The notes beneath the pieces were generated by a model. It ran no database searches. It saw only the letters and a list, made by a program, of their open reading frames with translations, and was not told where the DNA came from. 64,000 bases of DNA from an uncultured Clostridia bacterium (lineage in GTDB: Bacteria > Bacillota > Clostridia > Christensenellales > UBA1242): NCBI GenBank assembly GCA_947591785.1, contig CANQDK010000005.1, forward strand, positions 1 through 64,000. The letters run 5' to 3'. A program made the position numbers and the translations under genes. Shown piece by piece: positions 25,921 to 35,244 of the stretch (position 1 is its first letter; each line of letters opens with the position of its first letter).

Positions 25921-28422
25921 ATGGAAAAATTTGTTATTATTGATGGAAATAGTTTGGCAAATCGTGCTTTCTATGCGATGCCTTATCTTTCCAATCGTAG
26001 CAAGCAACCTTCTGGGGCTGTGTTTGGGTTTGCAAACCTTCTTGTTAAACTTATAAGCGAACAAAAGCCTGATTTTTTGGCTGTTGCTTTTGACCACGCT
26101 CGAAAAACCTTTAGAAATGAAATTTTTGCAGATTATAAGGCTAAACGTAAAGAAACGCCACCTGATCTTTTGGCTCAATTTCCTGTTATAAAAGAAATGC
26201 TTAACAAGATGGGAATCAAGGTGTTTGAATATGCTGGAATTGAGGCTGATGATATTATTGGAACTTTGTCCAAACATTCAAATCTAAAAAATATTCTTGT
26301 TTCAGGGGATCGTGACTTATTACAACTTATCGACGAAAACACTGAAGTGTGGTTGACAAGAAAGGGTGTGACTGATATTGAAAAATATGACGAAACGGCT
26401 CTCTTTGAAAAATTTGGACTTGCTCCTTCTGGCATTATTGAATTAAAAAGCCTAATGGGTGATTCAAGCGACAATATTCCAGGGGTGTTGGGAGTGGGTG
26501 AAAAGACTGCTCTATCACTTTTGCATGAGTATAAATCTCTTGATGGGGTTTTTCAAAATTTGGACAAAATTACTGGAAAACTTAATGAAAAACTTTCTTT
26601 AGGGCGAGATAATGCTTATATGTCTAAAACTCTTGCAACAATTAAGACTGATTGTGATTTTGATTACTCTCCAATGAATTGTCGATATGAATTTCCTTTT
26701 TCGCAGGAAGTTCGAGATTTCTTTGAACAATGGGATTTCCGTTCTCTTGTTGACAGAAAGGAAATTTTTGATATTGGCGTCAGAAATAAATCTGCTGATG
26801 TTAAACGCACATGTCTTTCAAGTCTTTCTCAAGTCGAAGATTTGGCAAAAAATGTTGAACAATTTTTTTGCTATGATTTTGCTGAAATGGAGTTTGCAAT
26901 TTCTGGTGATGAGGTGTTTTATATCAAAAAAGAAATTGATTTCTTCTCGCCAACAATTGAATTCCACGATGCTTTGAAAATTCTTAAAAATGTTTTTGAG
27001 AATCCAAGTGTTTTAAAAATTACAAATTCTGCGAAGAGCGATATGAAAATTTTAAAAACTCTTGGAATCGAACTTGTAAATCTCTTTGATGTGGAGATTG
27101 CTCGTTATGTTTTATTTGCTGGACTTGTGAAACTTCCTCTTGCAAAGCCTTATGAGTTTATTGGATTAAAAAGCGAACTTGAAAAGAAAATGAAAGAGGA
27201 AAATGTGCTTTCAATCTACACCGATTTGGAAATTCCACTTGTTCCTGTTTTGGCGGATATGGAAAATGAGGGCTTTAAGCTTGATGAAACAATGTTAGAT
27301 GAATTGGCAAAGAAATATTCCGCTGAACTTGATGAGTTGACGACTAAAATTTATGAATTGGCTGGTGAAGAATTTAATATAAATTCACCGAAGCAGGTTG
27401 CATACATTCTGTTTGATAAACTCAAACTTAAAAGTTTCAATAATAAAAAGCAGTCCACAAGCTTCGCTGTTTTAGATGATATTTGTTGGCAACATGATAT
27501 TGTGGAGCTTATCATTGCATACAGAAAGGTGAGCAAGATTGTCAGCACTTATGTGAATGTCTATAAGAAAATTTGCGAGATGAACGGCCCCGTTGTTCAC
27601 ACAACTTTAAACCAAACTTTGACATCAACAGGGAGATTGTCAAGCAGCGAACCTAATATGCAGAATATTCCAACCAGAGATGAAGAAGGAAGAAATTTAA
27701 GAAAAATTTTCATATCTAAATATGAAGGCGGAAAAATTATCTCTGCTGATTATAATCAAATTGAACTTCGACTTTTAGCAAATTTGGCAAATGAAACAAG
27801 CATGATTGATGCTTATCAGCATGGAATTGATATTCATACAAAGACAGCCAGTGAGATTTTTGGCGTTCCTGTGGAGGAAGTCACAAAAGAACAAAGAAGA
27901 GATGCAAAAGCTGTCAATTTTGGAATAATTTATGGGATAAGTGATTTTGGACTTTCTCAAAATATAAAAACTTCACGAAATAAAGCGAAAAAATATATAG
28001 AGAGTTATTTTGAACGCTATCCACTTATCAAAACTTTTATGGATAAAAATATTGATTTTGCGAAAGAACACGGCTATGTTAAATCTTTCTTTGGAAGAAT
28101 TAGGCATATTCCTGAGATGAATTCGGGCAACTATCAAGTTCGCAAATTTGGTGAACGTGTCGCAATGAATATGCCTTTGCAGGGGACTGCAAGTGATGTT
28201 ATTAAAAAAGCAATGATTGAAGTCTTTAGAAAACTCAAACAAGACAATATGCAAAGTCATATTATTTTGCAAATTCATGATGAACTTATTGTTGACAGTC
28301 CAGCAAATGAGGTTGAAAAAGTTAAGCAAATTTTAAAGAACACAATGGAAACCGTTTGTGACTTTCAACTACCTCTTATTGTGTCTGTGTCTGATGGAAA
28401 CAATTTGTTTGAATGTAAGTAA
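25921..28422 (+). CDS. polA: DNA polymerase I
   Basis: An 833-residue polymerase: N-terminal 5'-3' exonuclease (DGNSLANRAFYA, EADDIIGTL, GDRDLLQL), a degenerate 3'-5' exonuclease region, and the polymerase domain with motif A (DYNQIELRL, Asp610), motif B (RRDAKAVNFGIIYG) and motif C (QIHDEL, Asp787). The proofreading residues are not kept: the first motif reads YDFAE instead of DTE, the Asn of the second is Ser, and the YxxxD motif is missing. So it should fill gaps and remove primers without proofreading, as in Bacillus. ATG 25921 has no ribosome binding site and lies six bases from the -10 box, suggesting a leaderless mRNA. Confidence 0.95.
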   Translation: MEKFVIIDGNSLANRAFYAMPYLSNRSKQPSGAVFGFANLLVKLISEQKPDFLAVAFDHARKTFRNEIFADYKAKRKETPPDLLAQFPVIKEMLNKMGIKVFEYAGIEADDIIGTLSKHSNLKNILVSGDRDLLQLIDENTEVWLTRKGVTDIEKYDETALFEKFGLAPSGIIELKSLMGDSSDNIPGVLGVGEKTALSLLHEYKSLDGVFQNLDKITGKLNEKLSLGRDNAYMSKTLATIKTDCDFDYSPMNCRYEFPFSQEVRDFFEQWDFRSLVDRKEIFDIGVRNKSADVKRTCLSSLSQVEDLAKNVEQFFCYDFAEMEFAISGDEVFYIKKEIDFFSPTIEFHDALKILKNVFENPSVLKITNSAKSDMKILKTLGIELVNLFDVEIARYVLFAGLVKLPLAKPYEFIGLKSELEKKMKEENVLSIYTDLEIPLVPVLADMENEGFKLDETMLDELAKKYSAELDELTTKIYELAGEEFNINSPKQVAYILFDKLKLKSFNNKKQSTSFAVLDDICWQHDIVELIIAYRKVSKIVSTYVNVYKKICEMNGPVVHTTLNQTLTSTGRLSSSEPNMQNIPTRDEEGRNLRKIFISKYEGGKIISADYNQIELRLLANLANETSMIDAYQHGIDIHTKTASEIFGVPVEEVTKEQRRDAKAVNFGIIYGISDFGLSQNIKTSRNKAKKYIESYFERYPLIKTFMDKNIDFAKEHGYVKSFFGRIRHIPEMNSGNYQVRKFGERVAMNMPLQGTASDVIKKAMIEVFRKLKQDNMQSHIILQIHDELIVDSPANEVEKVKQILKNTMETVCDFQLPLIVSVSDGNNLFECK

Positions 28423-28574
28423 ATTTTGTTATTAAACAAGCAAGTTTTATCATTAAAAATAAAAAGTTAAGATAAAAGGTTAAGAAAAAAAGTTTAAAAC
28501 ACTTGAACTTTATTTGTTCTTACATTAAAAAATTTTAATAATTATTAAAAAAAAGAAAATTTTTTGTATTTTGT

Positions 28575-28603
28575 TTGACTATTTTCTCTCTTTTAGATAA
28601 AAT
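28575..28603 (+). promoter_or_regulatory. ruvX promoter
   Basis: TTGACT (28575-28580), 17-base spacer, TAAAAT (28598-28603). The ribosome binding site GGTGAG lies directly before the ATG at 28618, so the leader is only about eight bases. Confidence 0.75.
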
Positions 28604-28617
28604 AATTATGGTGAGAT

Positions 28618-29043
28618 ATGCAGAACACAAGAATTATGGGGCTTGATTATGGTAAAGCAAGAATTGGTGTGGCGTTTTCAGATTTGTCTGCAACAATTTC
28701 AACTGCTGATCATATTTATAAGGCACAGTCACAGGAGAGTGATATTGCTTATTTTTCCAAACTTATCAAAGAAAAATCTGTTTCCTTGGTTGTTATAGGT
28801 TTACCACTTAACGCAGATGGCACTGAAAGTGAAATGTCAGCAGTGGTTCGCAAATTTGGTGAGTTGTTGGCTGATGCATCAGGAGTGAAGGTTGCTTTTC
28901 AAGACGAAAGATTCACATCGTTTGAAGCGGAAGAACTCCTTAAGGAAGCACATATAAAGTGGGAAAAAAGGAAAGAACTTCTGGATAAGGTTTCTGCACA
29001 AATCATATTGCAAAACTATATGGACGAACATTTAAAAAAGTAA
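28618..29043 (+). CDS. ruvX: Holliday junction resolvase-like / pre-16S rRNA nuclease RuvX (YqgF)
   Basis: A 141-residue YqgF-family protein. It begins with the RNase H-like motif GLDYGKARIGVAFSD and has GLPLNADGTES and FQDERFTSFEAEELL, both hallmark segments. YqgF proteins process the 5' end of 16S rRNA precursor; a Holliday-junction role was suggested from fold. The DUF1292 gene follows 12 bases on, as in other Firmicutes. Confidence 0.9.
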   Translation: MQNTRIMGLDYGKARIGVAFSDLSATISTADHIYKAQSQESDIAYFSKLIKEKSVSLVVIGLPLNADGTESEMSAVVRKFGELLADASGVKVAFQDERFTSFEAEELLKEAHIKWEKRKELLDKVSAQIILQNYMDEHLKK

Positions 29044-29055
29044 AGGAGAAAAATT

Positions 29056-29442
29056 ATGGATAAGAAAAAAGTTGAAAAAGTTCAGGAAGCTTCAAAAAAA
29101 GTTAAAGAAGAAGCTCTTGATATTATTGATGTTCTTTTAGATGAAAACAATAAAGAACCAATCACTCTTGTTGATGGAAAAGGCAAAAAATTGTCTTTTG
29201 AACAGATTGCAGTTATCCCTCACAATGATAAACTTTATTGCGTTTTAAAGCCAATTGATAAAATTGAAAATGTTCAAGACGATGAAGCAATCGTTTTCTT
29301 TGTTCATGAAGAAGAAGGAAAAACTCCAGTTCTTATGGTTGAAACAGACGAAAAAGTTGCTATGGACGTTTTTGATGAATATTACAACCTTCTTGACGAA
29401 GAAGAAGCAAAAAATAAAAAGAAAAAGAGCAGCAAAAAATAA
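29056..29442 (+). CDS. DUF1292 family protein
   Basis: A 128-residue acidic protein. The region LVDGKGKKLSFEQIAVIPHNDKLYCVLKPID and later EAIVFFVHEE matches DUF1292 (YrzB-type) proteins, which in Firmicutes sit next to ruvX. The function is unknown. A Lys-rich tail (KNKKKKSSKK) ends the protein. Start: ATG 29056 after AAAGGAG; it forms an operon with ruvX. Confidence 0.82.
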   Translation: MDKKKVEKVQEASKKVKEEALDIIDVLLDENNKEPITLVDGKGKKLSFEQIAVIPHNDKLYCVLKPIDKIENVQDDEAIVFFVHEEEGKTPVLMVETDEKVAMDVFDEYYNLLDEEEAKNKKKKSSKK

Positions 29443-29615
29443 TTTATTCTTTATTTGATTAAGTTTTTTCATTTGATTTTATTACGACAAGAAAGCAAGT
29501 GGTTTACTACCTCTTATTTCTTGTTGTTTTTTTATGTTTTTAAGAGAAAATGTAAAAATATTAAAAATAAATTTAATAAAATTGTTCATGAAATGAGAAT
29601 AAATTTTAACATTCT

Positions 29616-29643
29616 TTGACACAATATTAATACAAGGTTTTAT
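29616..29643 (+). promoter_or_regulatory. promoter of short K/S/A-rich protein gene
   Basis: TTGACA (29616-29621), 16-base spacer, TTTATA (29638-29643); an alternative -10 TATATG is at 29641-29646. It precedes the strong ribosome binding site GGGAGGG of the gene at 29672. Confidence 0.6.
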
Positions 29644-29671
29644 ATGCCTTGAATTTAAGGGAGGGAAAACT

Positions 29672-29845
29672 ATGTTCGGTAGAAAAAAGAATGCAAGCAA
29701 CAAGGCTTCTTCAAAAATGGAAGCAAGTGCTGAATCAACTTCTTCCAAAGCAGCTAAGACATCAAGTGCTAAATCAAGTGCAAAGTCATCTGCTAAGGGA
29801 AACTGTTGCGGAAAAAAATCTTCATCTGCAAAGGCTTGCAAATAG
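29672..29845 (+). CDS. 57-residue Lys/Ser/Ala-rich protein with C-terminal cysteines
   Basis: ATG 29672 follows GGGAGGG at a six-base distance, runs 57 codons to TAG 29843-29845, and lies between its own promoter and terminator, so it is very probably expressed. The protein starts MFGRKKNAS, consists largely of Lys, Ser and Ala in SSAKSSAK-type repeats, and ends with NCCGKK and ACK. It looks like a basic disordered nucleic-acid-binding or nucleoid-type peptide, with Cys residues that might bind metal. No family was recognised. Confidence 0.7.
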   Translation: MFGRKKNASNKASSKMEASAESTSSKAAKTSSAKSSAKSSAKGNCCGKKSSSAKACK

Positions 29846-29866
29846 TTTAGTAGCCCTAAAACAAGA

Positions 29867-29897
29867 AACTCACGAAATTTTATCGTGGGTTTTTTGT
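29867..29897 (+). terminator. terminator of short K/S/A-rich protein gene
   Basis: AACTCACGA (29867-29875) pairs with TCGTGGGTT (29883-29891), with one G-U, followed by a T run. Confidence 0.85.
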
Positions 29898-30006
29898 TTG
29901 TTTTATAATTAAAATTTTTGTTTATTTGGAATTTAATAAGAAATTTTTTAAGGATTATTTTTAAGGATTTTTGTTTATAAATTTTTTTGTTTTTAGGACT
30001 CTTAGA

Positions 30007-31215
30007 CTATTTTATGTGATTTAAGAATAATTGCCATTCTTGTGGGAATGGAATTTCTATATTAATTTTTTCACCTGTGCGAAAGTGCGTGAAAGAAATA
30101 GATTTTAAAACCAGCATTGTATGATTTGTTTTAAATGACAATGCAGATTTGTCACCATATATTGTGTCACCAAGGAGAGGGTGTCCTATCGAAGATAAGT
30201 GAACGCGTATTTGATGTGTTCGTCCTGTTTCAAGTGTTAAGCTTATAAGACAAAATGGTTCGATTGTGTCTGTATTGCTGGTTTGTTTGCTTGAAAAATT
30301 ATTTGTGATAAAATTCTCGCTCTGGCAACTGTTCTGATTTTTGTTTTGCATATCTGGTGATGATTCAGTTTGACTGTCGTCAGAAACTGGATAATTTGCA
30401 ATGACTTCGTAATGTGTTACAGCACTTTTGCCTTGAAAAGAAATAACTCTTTTCATTTGGTTTATTCCATCTTTTGTGACTGTGAGAATTGGCTTATCTA
30501 TTGTGCCGTTCCCATGTAAATTTCCACTTACTAGGGCGAAATATTTTTTGTAAATTTTGTGAGTTGTCTGCGTTTTTTCTAAACCTTCATTGTTCTCAGA
30601 AACAAGACTATTATAGGCAAAAGTGTTTTTCGCTACAACGACAATTCCTGCAGTTTCTTTATCCAAACGGTTTAATATTCTAAGAACAAAGTTTTTGTCT
30701 TTTGATTGCATGTATTTGCAAACCTGTCCGCCAAGATTGTCTGTGTAATGAGAGTGGTTGGGAATGCAAGCAAGATTGTGCGGTTTATTTACAATTAAAA
30801 AATCCTTATCTTCAAAAAGAATGTGTAATTTTCCATTGCATAAATTTGTTTTTGTTGCTTCTTTTCCATTTGAAAGAATGTCGATTATGTCGTTACATTT
30901 AATTTTTGCTCTTGTTGTTGCATTAATTCCGTTAAGTTTTATTGAATTTGGGTTCTTTCTCAGATTTTTAATATGGGTTTCGCTAACATGATTCTCTTTG
31001 AGAAAATAATATATTGTTGGTTGTTTTAAATTTGAGGTGTCTTTGACATAAAACCTTTCAAATTCATCTGTTTTAGAATTTTTGTTTGTGGAGTGTTTAT
31101 GGTTTATTGAATCCTTATTTGATTTTGCCAATAATAATTTTTCATTTTTGATTGTTTTTTGTTTAAATTTTTGCTTATTAATTTGTTTGTTACTATGATT
31201 AATTGTTTGTTCCAT
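30007..31215 (-). CDS. RluA-family RNA pseudouridine synthase with extra insertions
   Basis: A 402-residue protein, about 100 residues longer than usual for RluA/RluD enzymes. The core has the S4-like region (NGINATTRAKIKCNDII), FEDKDFLIVNKPHNLACIPN, the catalytic motif RLDKETAGIVVVAKN with the nucleophile Asp, and LETGRTHQIRVHLSSIGHPLLGDTIYG. It converts uridine to pseudouridine in rRNA or tRNA; the target site cannot be read. The extra length is an Asn/Lys-rich N-terminus (about 80 residues) and an insertion near residues 280-320 rich in Ser, Gln and Asn. No frameshift is seen. Confidence 0.88.
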   Translation of the reverse strand: MEQTINHSNKQINKQKFKQKTIKNEKLLLAKSNKDSINHKHSTNKNSKTDEFERFYVKDTSNLKQPTIYYFLKENHVSETHIKNLRKNPNSIKLNGINATTRAKIKCNDIIDILSNGKEATKTNLCNGKLHILFEDKDFLIVNKPHNLACIPNHSHYTDNLGGQVCKYMQSKDKNFVLRILNRLDKETAGIVVVAKNTFAYNSLVSENNEGLEKTQTTHKIYKKYFALVSGNLHGNGTIDKPILTVTKDGINQMKRVISFQGKSAVTHYEVIANYPVSDDSQTESSPDMQNKNQNSCQSENFITNNFSSKQTSNTDTIEPFCLISLTLETGRTHQIRVHLSSIGHPLLGDTIYGDKSALSFKTNHTMLVLKSISFTHFRTGEKINIEIPFPQEWQLFLNHIK

Positions 31216-31255
31216 GTGTTTATATTATCACAAAAGAAAAATTTTGTAAAATTGT

Positions 31256-31285
31256 TTGACAAATTTGTTTTTTATATGATATTAT
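31256..31285 (+). promoter_or_regulatory. promoter of the pheS T-box leader
   Basis: TTGACA (31256-31261), 18-base spacer, TATTAT (31280-31285). Transcription would start near 31292, at the beginning of the T-box structure. Confidence 0.7.
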
Positions 31286-31289
31286 ATAA

Positions 31290-31575
31290 ACATACTAAAA
31301 ACGATGACGAAAGAGTAGTAATTTTTGTTCTTTTCACACAGAGAGTTTGGGGTGCTGGAATCCAAATTGAAAATCAAAAACGAATTCGCTTTTATCAGTT
31401 GCAATCTTGAAGATTTTATTGTGTAGAGATTGTCGTGATACTGCGTTAATGTGTAAATAAGGTGTCAATTTTTTTCTTTTAATTTTAGATTAATTAAAGA
31501 GTATGTTGACATAAAGTTAGGTGGTAACACGATATAAGTCGTCCTAATAAAAGGGTGGCTTTTTTGTTTTTAAAG
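31290..31575 (+). promoter_or_regulatory. T-box riboswitch (tRNA-Phe sensing) of pheS
   Basis: The leader has the parts of a T-box: a Stem I start with GATGACGAAAGAGTAGTAA, a possible Phe specifier codon TTC at 31385-31387 (CGAATTCGC), the conserved T-box sequence AGGTGGTAACACG at 31519-31531, and a terminator formed by GTCGTCCT and AGGGTGGC followed by T6 (31539-31575). Uncharged tRNA-Phe should favour the antiterminator and raise pheS expression. The specifier assignment is my reading of the loop; the gene downstream supports it. Confidence 0.88.
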
Positions 31576-31651
31576 TATATTTGTTACTAAAATTGTTCTC
31601 AAATTATAGTTATGAACAAAATTAAGTATGAAAATAAGGAGATGTGAGTTT

Positions 31652-32671
31652 ATGAAACAACAACTTGAAGAAATTTTGAAAAAAAGCCTTACCGAAATTG
31701 AAAAATCGGTTGACTTAAAACAACTTGAAGATGTTAGATTGAAATTTTTGGGCAAAACAGGTGAGTTGACTATGATTTTGCGTGGTATGAAAGATATTCC
31801 TGCAGAGGAACGTCGTGAAATAGGAATGCTTGCAAATTCTTTAAGAGAAAAAATTGAAACAAGTTTGTCTCAAAAATTTTCGGAACTAGAGAATGCAAAA
31901 TTGCTTGCAGACATGGAAAAAGAAAAAATTGACATAACTGAACCAAGCACTGGCACAAAGAAAGGGGCTCTTCATCCATTAACAAGATTTAATAACAAGT
32001 TTATGGAATTGTGTGTAGAGATGGGGTTTACAGTGATTCAAACACCAGAGATTGAAACTGATTATTACAACTTCGAGGCACTTAATGTTCCCAAAAATCA
32101 TCCAGCAAGAGATATGCAGGACAGTCTTTACATCACAGATAAAATTTTGATGAGAACTCACACTTCAACTGCACAGGTACATGCAATGGAAACATTTAAG
32201 CCACCTTTCAAGATTGTTTGTCCTGGCAGAGTTTATCGAAATGATGATGATAGTTCTCACTCTCCAATCTTTAATCAATTTGAAGCACTTGTCGTTGATG
32301 AAAATGTCAGTTTGAAAGATTTTATGATAATGGTTCGTGAAATGGCTGTTAGACTCTATGGAAAAGATGTGAAAATGAGAGTTCGTCCTGCATACTTTCC
32401 GTTCACGGAACCTTCAATTGAAATTGATGCAACATGTCAAATGTGTCACGGAAAAGGGTGTGCTCTTTGTAAAGGGACTGGTTTTTCAGAATTTTTTGGC
32501 GGTGGAATTGTCAATCCAAAAATTTTGGAAATGAGCGGGATTGACAGCAAGAAGTATTCTGGTTTTGCTTTTGGGCCGGGTATTGACAGAAGTGTTATGG
32601 TTACAAATAAGATTCCAAATATAAAATATTTGTTTAGAAACGATATGAGATTTTTAAAACAGATGAGATAA
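31652..32671 (+). CDS. pheS: phenylalanyl-tRNA synthetase alpha subunit
   Basis: A 339-residue PheRS alpha chain. The N-terminal coiled coil is followed by the class II core: motif 2 region FKIVCPGRVYRNDDDSSHSP, FNQFEALVVDENVSLKDF, RVRPAYFPFTEPSIEID and motif 3 FGPGIDRSVM. A CxxC-type cluster (CQMCHGKGCALC) sits at the usual place. It charges tRNA-Phe as an (alpha beta)2 complex with the pheT product. I choose ATG 31652, nine bases after AAGGAGATG; an in-frame ATG at 31628 lies upstream of that site. Controlled by the T-box leader. Confidence 0.95.
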   Translation: MKQQLEEILKKSLTEIEKSVDLKQLEDVRLKFLGKTGELTMILRGMKDIPAEERREIGMLANSLREKIETSLSQKFSELENAKLLADMEKEKIDITEPSTGTKKGALHPLTRFNNKFMELCVEMGFTVIQTPEIETDYYNFEALNVPKNHPARDMQDSLYITDKILMRTHTSTAQVHAMETFKPPFKIVCPGRVYRNDDDSSHSPIFNQFEALVVDENVSLKDFMIMVREMAVRLYGKDVKMRVRPAYFPFTEPSIEIDATCQMCHGKGCALCKGTGFSEFFGGGIVNPKILEMSGIDSKKYSGFAFGPGIDRSVMVTNKIPNIKYLFRNDMRFLKQMR

Positions 32672-32678
32672 TGTTTAA

Positions 32679-32727
32679 TTGCATACTACACTACATAATG
32701 TGTAGTATGCAACATAATACACATTAT
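32679..32727. repeat. paired half-site element, copy 1 (pheS-pheT)
   Basis: A perfect 13-base inverted repeat, TTGCATACTACAC (32679-32691) and GTGTAGTATGCAA (32700-32712) with an eight-base loop, plus a third half-site-like CATAATACACATTAT (32713-32727). It starts eight bases after the pheS stop. The arms match the element found at five other places in the window. No T run follows, so it is not a simple terminator. Confidence 0.75.
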
Positions 32728-32826
32728 ATGACAGATTTTTTGATAAAAAAATAAAAATTAATTGTAAAAATGTATTTTGTTTAATCAAATTATCAAAATT
32801 TTGGTGAGTATGGGAGTTTAATTATT

Positions 32827-35238
32827 ATGAAAATTTCTTATAATTGGTTGAATGATTTTATTGATATTAAAGATATTTCTCCAAAGGAAGTTGCGGAGAA
32901 ATTAACTTCATCTGGTTTTGAAGTTGAAGAAATTAAATATATGAACGAACATTTACATGATGTTTATGTTTCACGTATTTTAAAAATCGAAAAACATCCT
33001 GAAGCAGACAGGCTTGTTGTTTGCAAAGTTGATGTTGGTTTTAAAACAGTTCAAATTGTCACTTCCGCAACGAATGTTTTTGAGGGGGCGATTGTTCCAG
33101 TTTCACTTGATGGTGCAGATCTTGTTAATGGAGTGAAAATTAAACCTTCCAATTTTCGAGGTGTTAGAAGTGATGGAATGTTTTGCTCTGGTGAAGAAAT
33201 TGGTATAGATGAAAATTATTTTGATGGGGCTGGTGTCAATGGTATATTGATTCTTCCAACAGACTTTGTGCCTGGCACAAAAATTGAAGATGCTTTATGT
33301 CTTAATGATGTCGTTTTTGATGTTGATGTCACTCCAAATCGTCCTGATTGCAACAGTGTTGTGGGGATTGCTCATGAAATTTGTGCTATATTTGGCAGAA
33401 AATTTAAAGATTGTGACTTGTCATATAAAACTGTAAAAGAGAATATTAACAATTATCTTAGAATTAGAGTTGAATCTTCTAATTGTTCAAGATACGCTGG
33501 TGCATTTATTAAAAATATTAATTTGAAAAAATCTCCTTTGTGGCTTAGAAGCAGATTGTTTGCTTGTGGAATTAAGCCAATCAACTCAATGGTTGACATT
33601 ACAAACTATGTTTTGGTTGAACAAGGACAACCTATGCATGCATTTGACTATAAGTTTCTTGAAGGACGTCAAATTGTTGTCCGCCAAGCTAAAAACAAAG
33701 AAACAATTTCTGTTTTGAATGGACAAACCTATACTCTTGACGATAGTGTTATGGTTATTGCTGACGAAAGAAAACCTGTTGTTATTGCAGGCGTCATCGG
33801 TGGTGTTAATTCGTGTATTAATCCAAATACAACTGAAACTGTTTTTGAATGTGCTGTTTTTGATTTAAAAAGTGTGCGTTTGACAGCAAAAAAGTTTGGG
33901 CTTAGAACGGACAGCTCTGCAAGATATGAAAAAGGAGTGAATATAAACAGTCCAACAACCGCTTTAAAAAGGGCTCTTCACTTGGTTTCTGAACTTAAAT
34001 GTGGTGAAATTGTTGAAGGAATTATTGATGTTTGCTCTAAAAAACTTAATGAAAAAAGGAAACTAACTCTTTCATTCTCTAAAATCATTAAAATTCTTGG
34101 TGTTGATATTTCAAAAGAAAAAGTTTCTCAAATTTTAAGTAATCTTGGAATGGAAGTGTCGATTAACGGAGATGTTCTTGTTTGTGTTCCGCCAATTATT
34201 CGTGAAGATATTGAAAATGAAAATGATATTGCAGAAGAGGTTATTAGAATTTTTGGGTATGATGTCTATAATGATTTGCAGGGCGTTCCTTTTGAAAATT
34301 GTGCAAAATCAGTTGGGCAGTTTGAACCTCGATTGGTAATGGAAAATAATCTTAAAAACATTCTTGTTGATGAGGGATTTTATGAAACCTTGAATTATTC
34401 TCTCTATTCAGCATCTGCTTGTGACAAACTTCTTCTTGCACAAAATGACGAGAGAAGAAAGGTTATTCCTATTGCAAATCCTATCAGTGAAGATTTGTCA
34501 ACTGTAAGAACGGTTATGGCTCACGCACTTTTGATTGATATTGGATATAACTTGTCGGTTGGAAACAAGGAAATGCGTATTTTTGAAATTGGAAGGGTAT
34601 ATCAGCCAAAAGCTCTTCCTGTGACAGAACTGCCTACTGAAAATAATCGCTTATCTTTTGCTGTTTGTGAAGATGGGTGGGATTTCTTCCGTTTTAAAGG
34701 AATTGTTGAAAACTTATTGCTTGGATTTTCTTTGAATTACAAACTCCAAAGAAGTAATCAGCCTTATCTTCACCCTTGGGTAAGTGCTGACATTGTGTCT
34801 GAAGATGGCAAAGTTGTTGGCTGGTTTGGAAAAATTCATAAAACTGTTTTAAAAAATTACAACATTTCTCAAGATGTTTTTTATGGTGAACTTGACACAG
34901 ACTTTTTGGCATCTCTGCCTGAAAAACAATATGAAACAAAAGAAGTTTCAAAATATCCTTCTGTTGAGAGAGATATTGCTGTGGTTGTTGATGAAAGCGT
35001 TACGAATGAAGAATTGCTTTCTGGAATTAAATCTTCTTGTGGTAAAGTTTTTCTGGAAGCGAGGTTGTTTGATGTTTATCGCAGTCAAAATTTAGGTGAC
35101 AACAAAAAAAGTATGGCATACAGAATTGTTCTTGGAAGTGATGATAAGACTTTGACAGGAGATGAAGTTGCAGGAATAATTAAAAAAGTTTTGAAAAGTT
35201 TGGAATTTAGATTTGGTGCAAAACTAAGAGAAATGTAA
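32827..35238 (+). CDS. pheT: phenylalanyl-tRNA synthetase beta subunit
   Basis: An 803-residue PheRS beta chain of normal length. The N-terminal tRNA-binding EMAP-like domain (KIEKHPEADRLVVCKVDVG, VTSATNVFEGAIVPVSLDGA) is followed by the B3/B4 editing domain (SPLWLRSRLFACGIKPINSMVDITNYVLVEQGQPMHAFD), B5, the catalytic-like core and the C-terminal anticodon-binding domain (SKYPSVERDIAVVVDE). Editing of Tyr-tRNA-Phe should be possible. It follows pheS by about 155 bases. A GGGAG lies 12 bases before ATG 32827, a long spacing. Confidence 0.95.
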   Translation: MKISYNWLNDFIDIKDISPKEVAEKLTSSGFEVEEIKYMNEHLHDVYVSRILKIEKHPEADRLVVCKVDVGFKTVQIVTSATNVFEGAIVPVSLDGADLVNGVKIKPSNFRGVRSDGMFCSGEEIGIDENYFDGAGVNGILILPTDFVPGTKIEDALCLNDVVFDVDVTPNRPDCNSVVGIAHEICAIFGRKFKDCDLSYKTVKENINNYLRIRVESSNCSRYAGAFIKNINLKKSPLWLRSRLFACGIKPINSMVDITNYVLVEQGQPMHAFDYKFLEGRQIVVRQAKNKETISVLNGQTYTLDDSVMVIADERKPVVIAGVIGGVNSCINPNTTETVFECAVFDLKSVRLTAKKFGLRTDSSARYEKGVNINSPTTALKRALHLVSELKCGEIVEGIIDVCSKKLNEKRKLTLSFSKIIKILGVDISKEKVSQILSNLGMEVSINGDVLVCVPPIIREDIENENDIAEEVIRIFGYDVYNDLQGVPFENCAKSVGQFEPRLVMENNLKNILVDEGFYETLNYSLYSASACDKLLLAQNDERRKVIPIANPISEDLSTVRTVMAHALLIDIGYNLSVGNKEMRIFEIGRVYQPKALPVTELPTENNRLSFAVCEDGWDFFRFKGIVENLLLGFSLNYKLQRSNQPYLHPWVSADIVSEDGKVVGWFGKIHKTVLKNYNISQDVFYGELDTDFLASLPEKQYETKEVSKYPSVERDIAVVVDESVTNEELLSGIKSSCGKVFLEARLFDVYRSQNLGDNKKSMAYRIVLGSDDKTLTGDEVAGIIKKVLKSLEFRFGAKLREM

Positions 35239-35244
35239 TGTATT

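Noticed and set aside
30240..30275. GGTTCGATT, like a tRNA T-loop
   Set aside because: It lies in the RluA-type gene and no acceptor or anticodon stem surrounds it.
31256..31627. Reading frame across the pheS leader (about 31159-31410, plus strand)
   Set aside because: The region is a T-box leader with clear Stem I, T-box and terminator parts; the frame has no ribosome binding site.
32679..32727. Half-site element copy 1 as a plain terminator of pheS
   Set aside because: The stem is perfect but lacks a following T run, and its arms recur at five other loci, some in direct orientation.
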